Positions 31,767-32,022 of a DNA stretch of 32,022 nucleotides are shown here, piece by piece. The stretch is from NCBI GenBank assembly GCA_016787295.1, contig JAEUUX010000293.1, forward strand, positions 1-32,022, read 5' to 3'. The DNA comes from Chitinophagales bacterium (lineage in GTDB: Bacteria > Bacteroidota > Bacteroidia > Chitinophagales > UBA2359). The notes beneath the pieces are model-generated. The model saw nothing but the letters and a program-made list of their open reading frames with translations. It did not search any database and was not told where the DNA came from. A program made the translations under genes and the position numbers. Every line of letters starts with the position of its first letter. The stretch's first letter is position 1.

Positions 31767-32022
31767 ATGGAGAACGAAAACTATTTGCCCATAGACAACG
31801 GTTTTATCCCCTTTACATCTGATTATGGTTTCAAGGTCACATTTGGCAACGAAAATGACACGCGCTTCTTGCGAAAAGCCTTGCAAGCACTCATCTGTTC
31901 TCCCCATAAAATTGTCCATATAACGTTTGACAAAAACGACTTTATAGGACTAACAGATGAAAGCCGTAGTGGTATCTATGACCTTAGCTGTATTGACGAA
32001 ACAGGTGCCCATTTTATTGTAG
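31767..32022 (+). CDS. Rpn/PD-(D/E)XK nuclease-family transposase-like protein, N-terminal part
   Basis: Only the first 85 codons are in the window; the frame is open to the edge. From the ATG at 31767 it reads MENENYLPIDNGFIPF, then SDYGFKVTFGNENDTRFLRK, a hydrophobic LQALI, and later GIYDLSCIDETGAHFIV. This is the N-terminal pattern of the PD-(D/E)XK family that includes Rpn recombination-promoting nucleases, common in multiple copies in Bacteroidetes. The Asp in YDLSCID is a plausible catalytic acid; the E-x-K/Q that should follow lies beyond the window. It may be a mobile or domesticated gene. Confidence 0.82.
   Translation, partial: MENENYLPIDNGFIPFTSDYGFKVTFGNENDTRFLRKALQALICSPHKIVHITFDKNDFIGLTDESRSGIYDLSCIDETGAHFIV

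Overview
The window comes from a member of the Bacteroidota (Bacteroidetes). The evidence is a C-terminal type A sorting domain of the type IX secretion system on a 1195-residue secreted protein, repeated Bacteroidetes-type -7 promoter boxes (TAnnTTTG, usually TACCTTTG), the absence of Shine-Dalgarno sequences ahead of well-defined starts, a six-domain ribosomal protein S1, and a FabI with the form typical of this phylum. No tRNA, rRNA or CRISPR array was seen. The genus cannot be fixed from the sequence alone.

Layout. 1-704: accessory, non-coding sequence. It holds a 21-bp tandem array, a candidate inverted-repeat element that appears to interrupt the array, three identical GC-rich palindromes, and the first of three copies of a dispersed GC-rich element. 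781-5842: housekeeping genes on the minus strand (fabI, a transketolase N-terminal half, a YgiD-like extradiol dioxygenase, rpsA). 5988-9460: an AT-rich minus-strand cluster of five small exported proteins of unknown function. It contains two paralogous families, each present twice, plus the fossil end of a further gene copy. 9966-13085: two related peptidoglycan hydrolases (GH73 glucosaminidase plus LysM repeats). 13586-17176: a large type IX-secreted protein with PNGase F-like and LamG domains. 17384-18253: a cysteine-rich lipoprotein. 18540-19044: a 23-copy, 21-bp tandem array, followed by the third GC-rich element. 19436-21790: penicillin-binding protein 1C.

The right-hand third is mostly plus strand. 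A 1.2-kb gene-poor gap leads to an AT-rich, isolated ABC transporter built like a peptidase-containing bacteriocin exporter. In it the peptidase and most ATPase catalytic motifs are changed, while Walker A is intact. Then follow rlmN, a PhoD-like phosphatase, a diacylglycerol kinase-family lipid kinase, and the pair UDP-glucose dehydrogenase / UDP-glucuronate decarboxylase, which together make UDP-xylose. The window ends inside a gene for an Rpn/PD-(D/E)XK nuclease-family protein.

How the genes fit together: cell-envelope functions recur (FabI for lipid synthesis, GH73-LysM proteins and PBP1C for peptidoglycan, a lipid kinase, nucleotide-sugar synthesis, secreted glycan-related protein), but they sit in separate transcription units. 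The least explained parts are the two 21-bp arrays with their nearby GC-rich elements, the small exported-protein cluster with its duplication fossil, and the degenerate ABC exporter behind a roughly 1-kb leader. All function calls come from reading the sequence and from memory of protein families; no database search was run.
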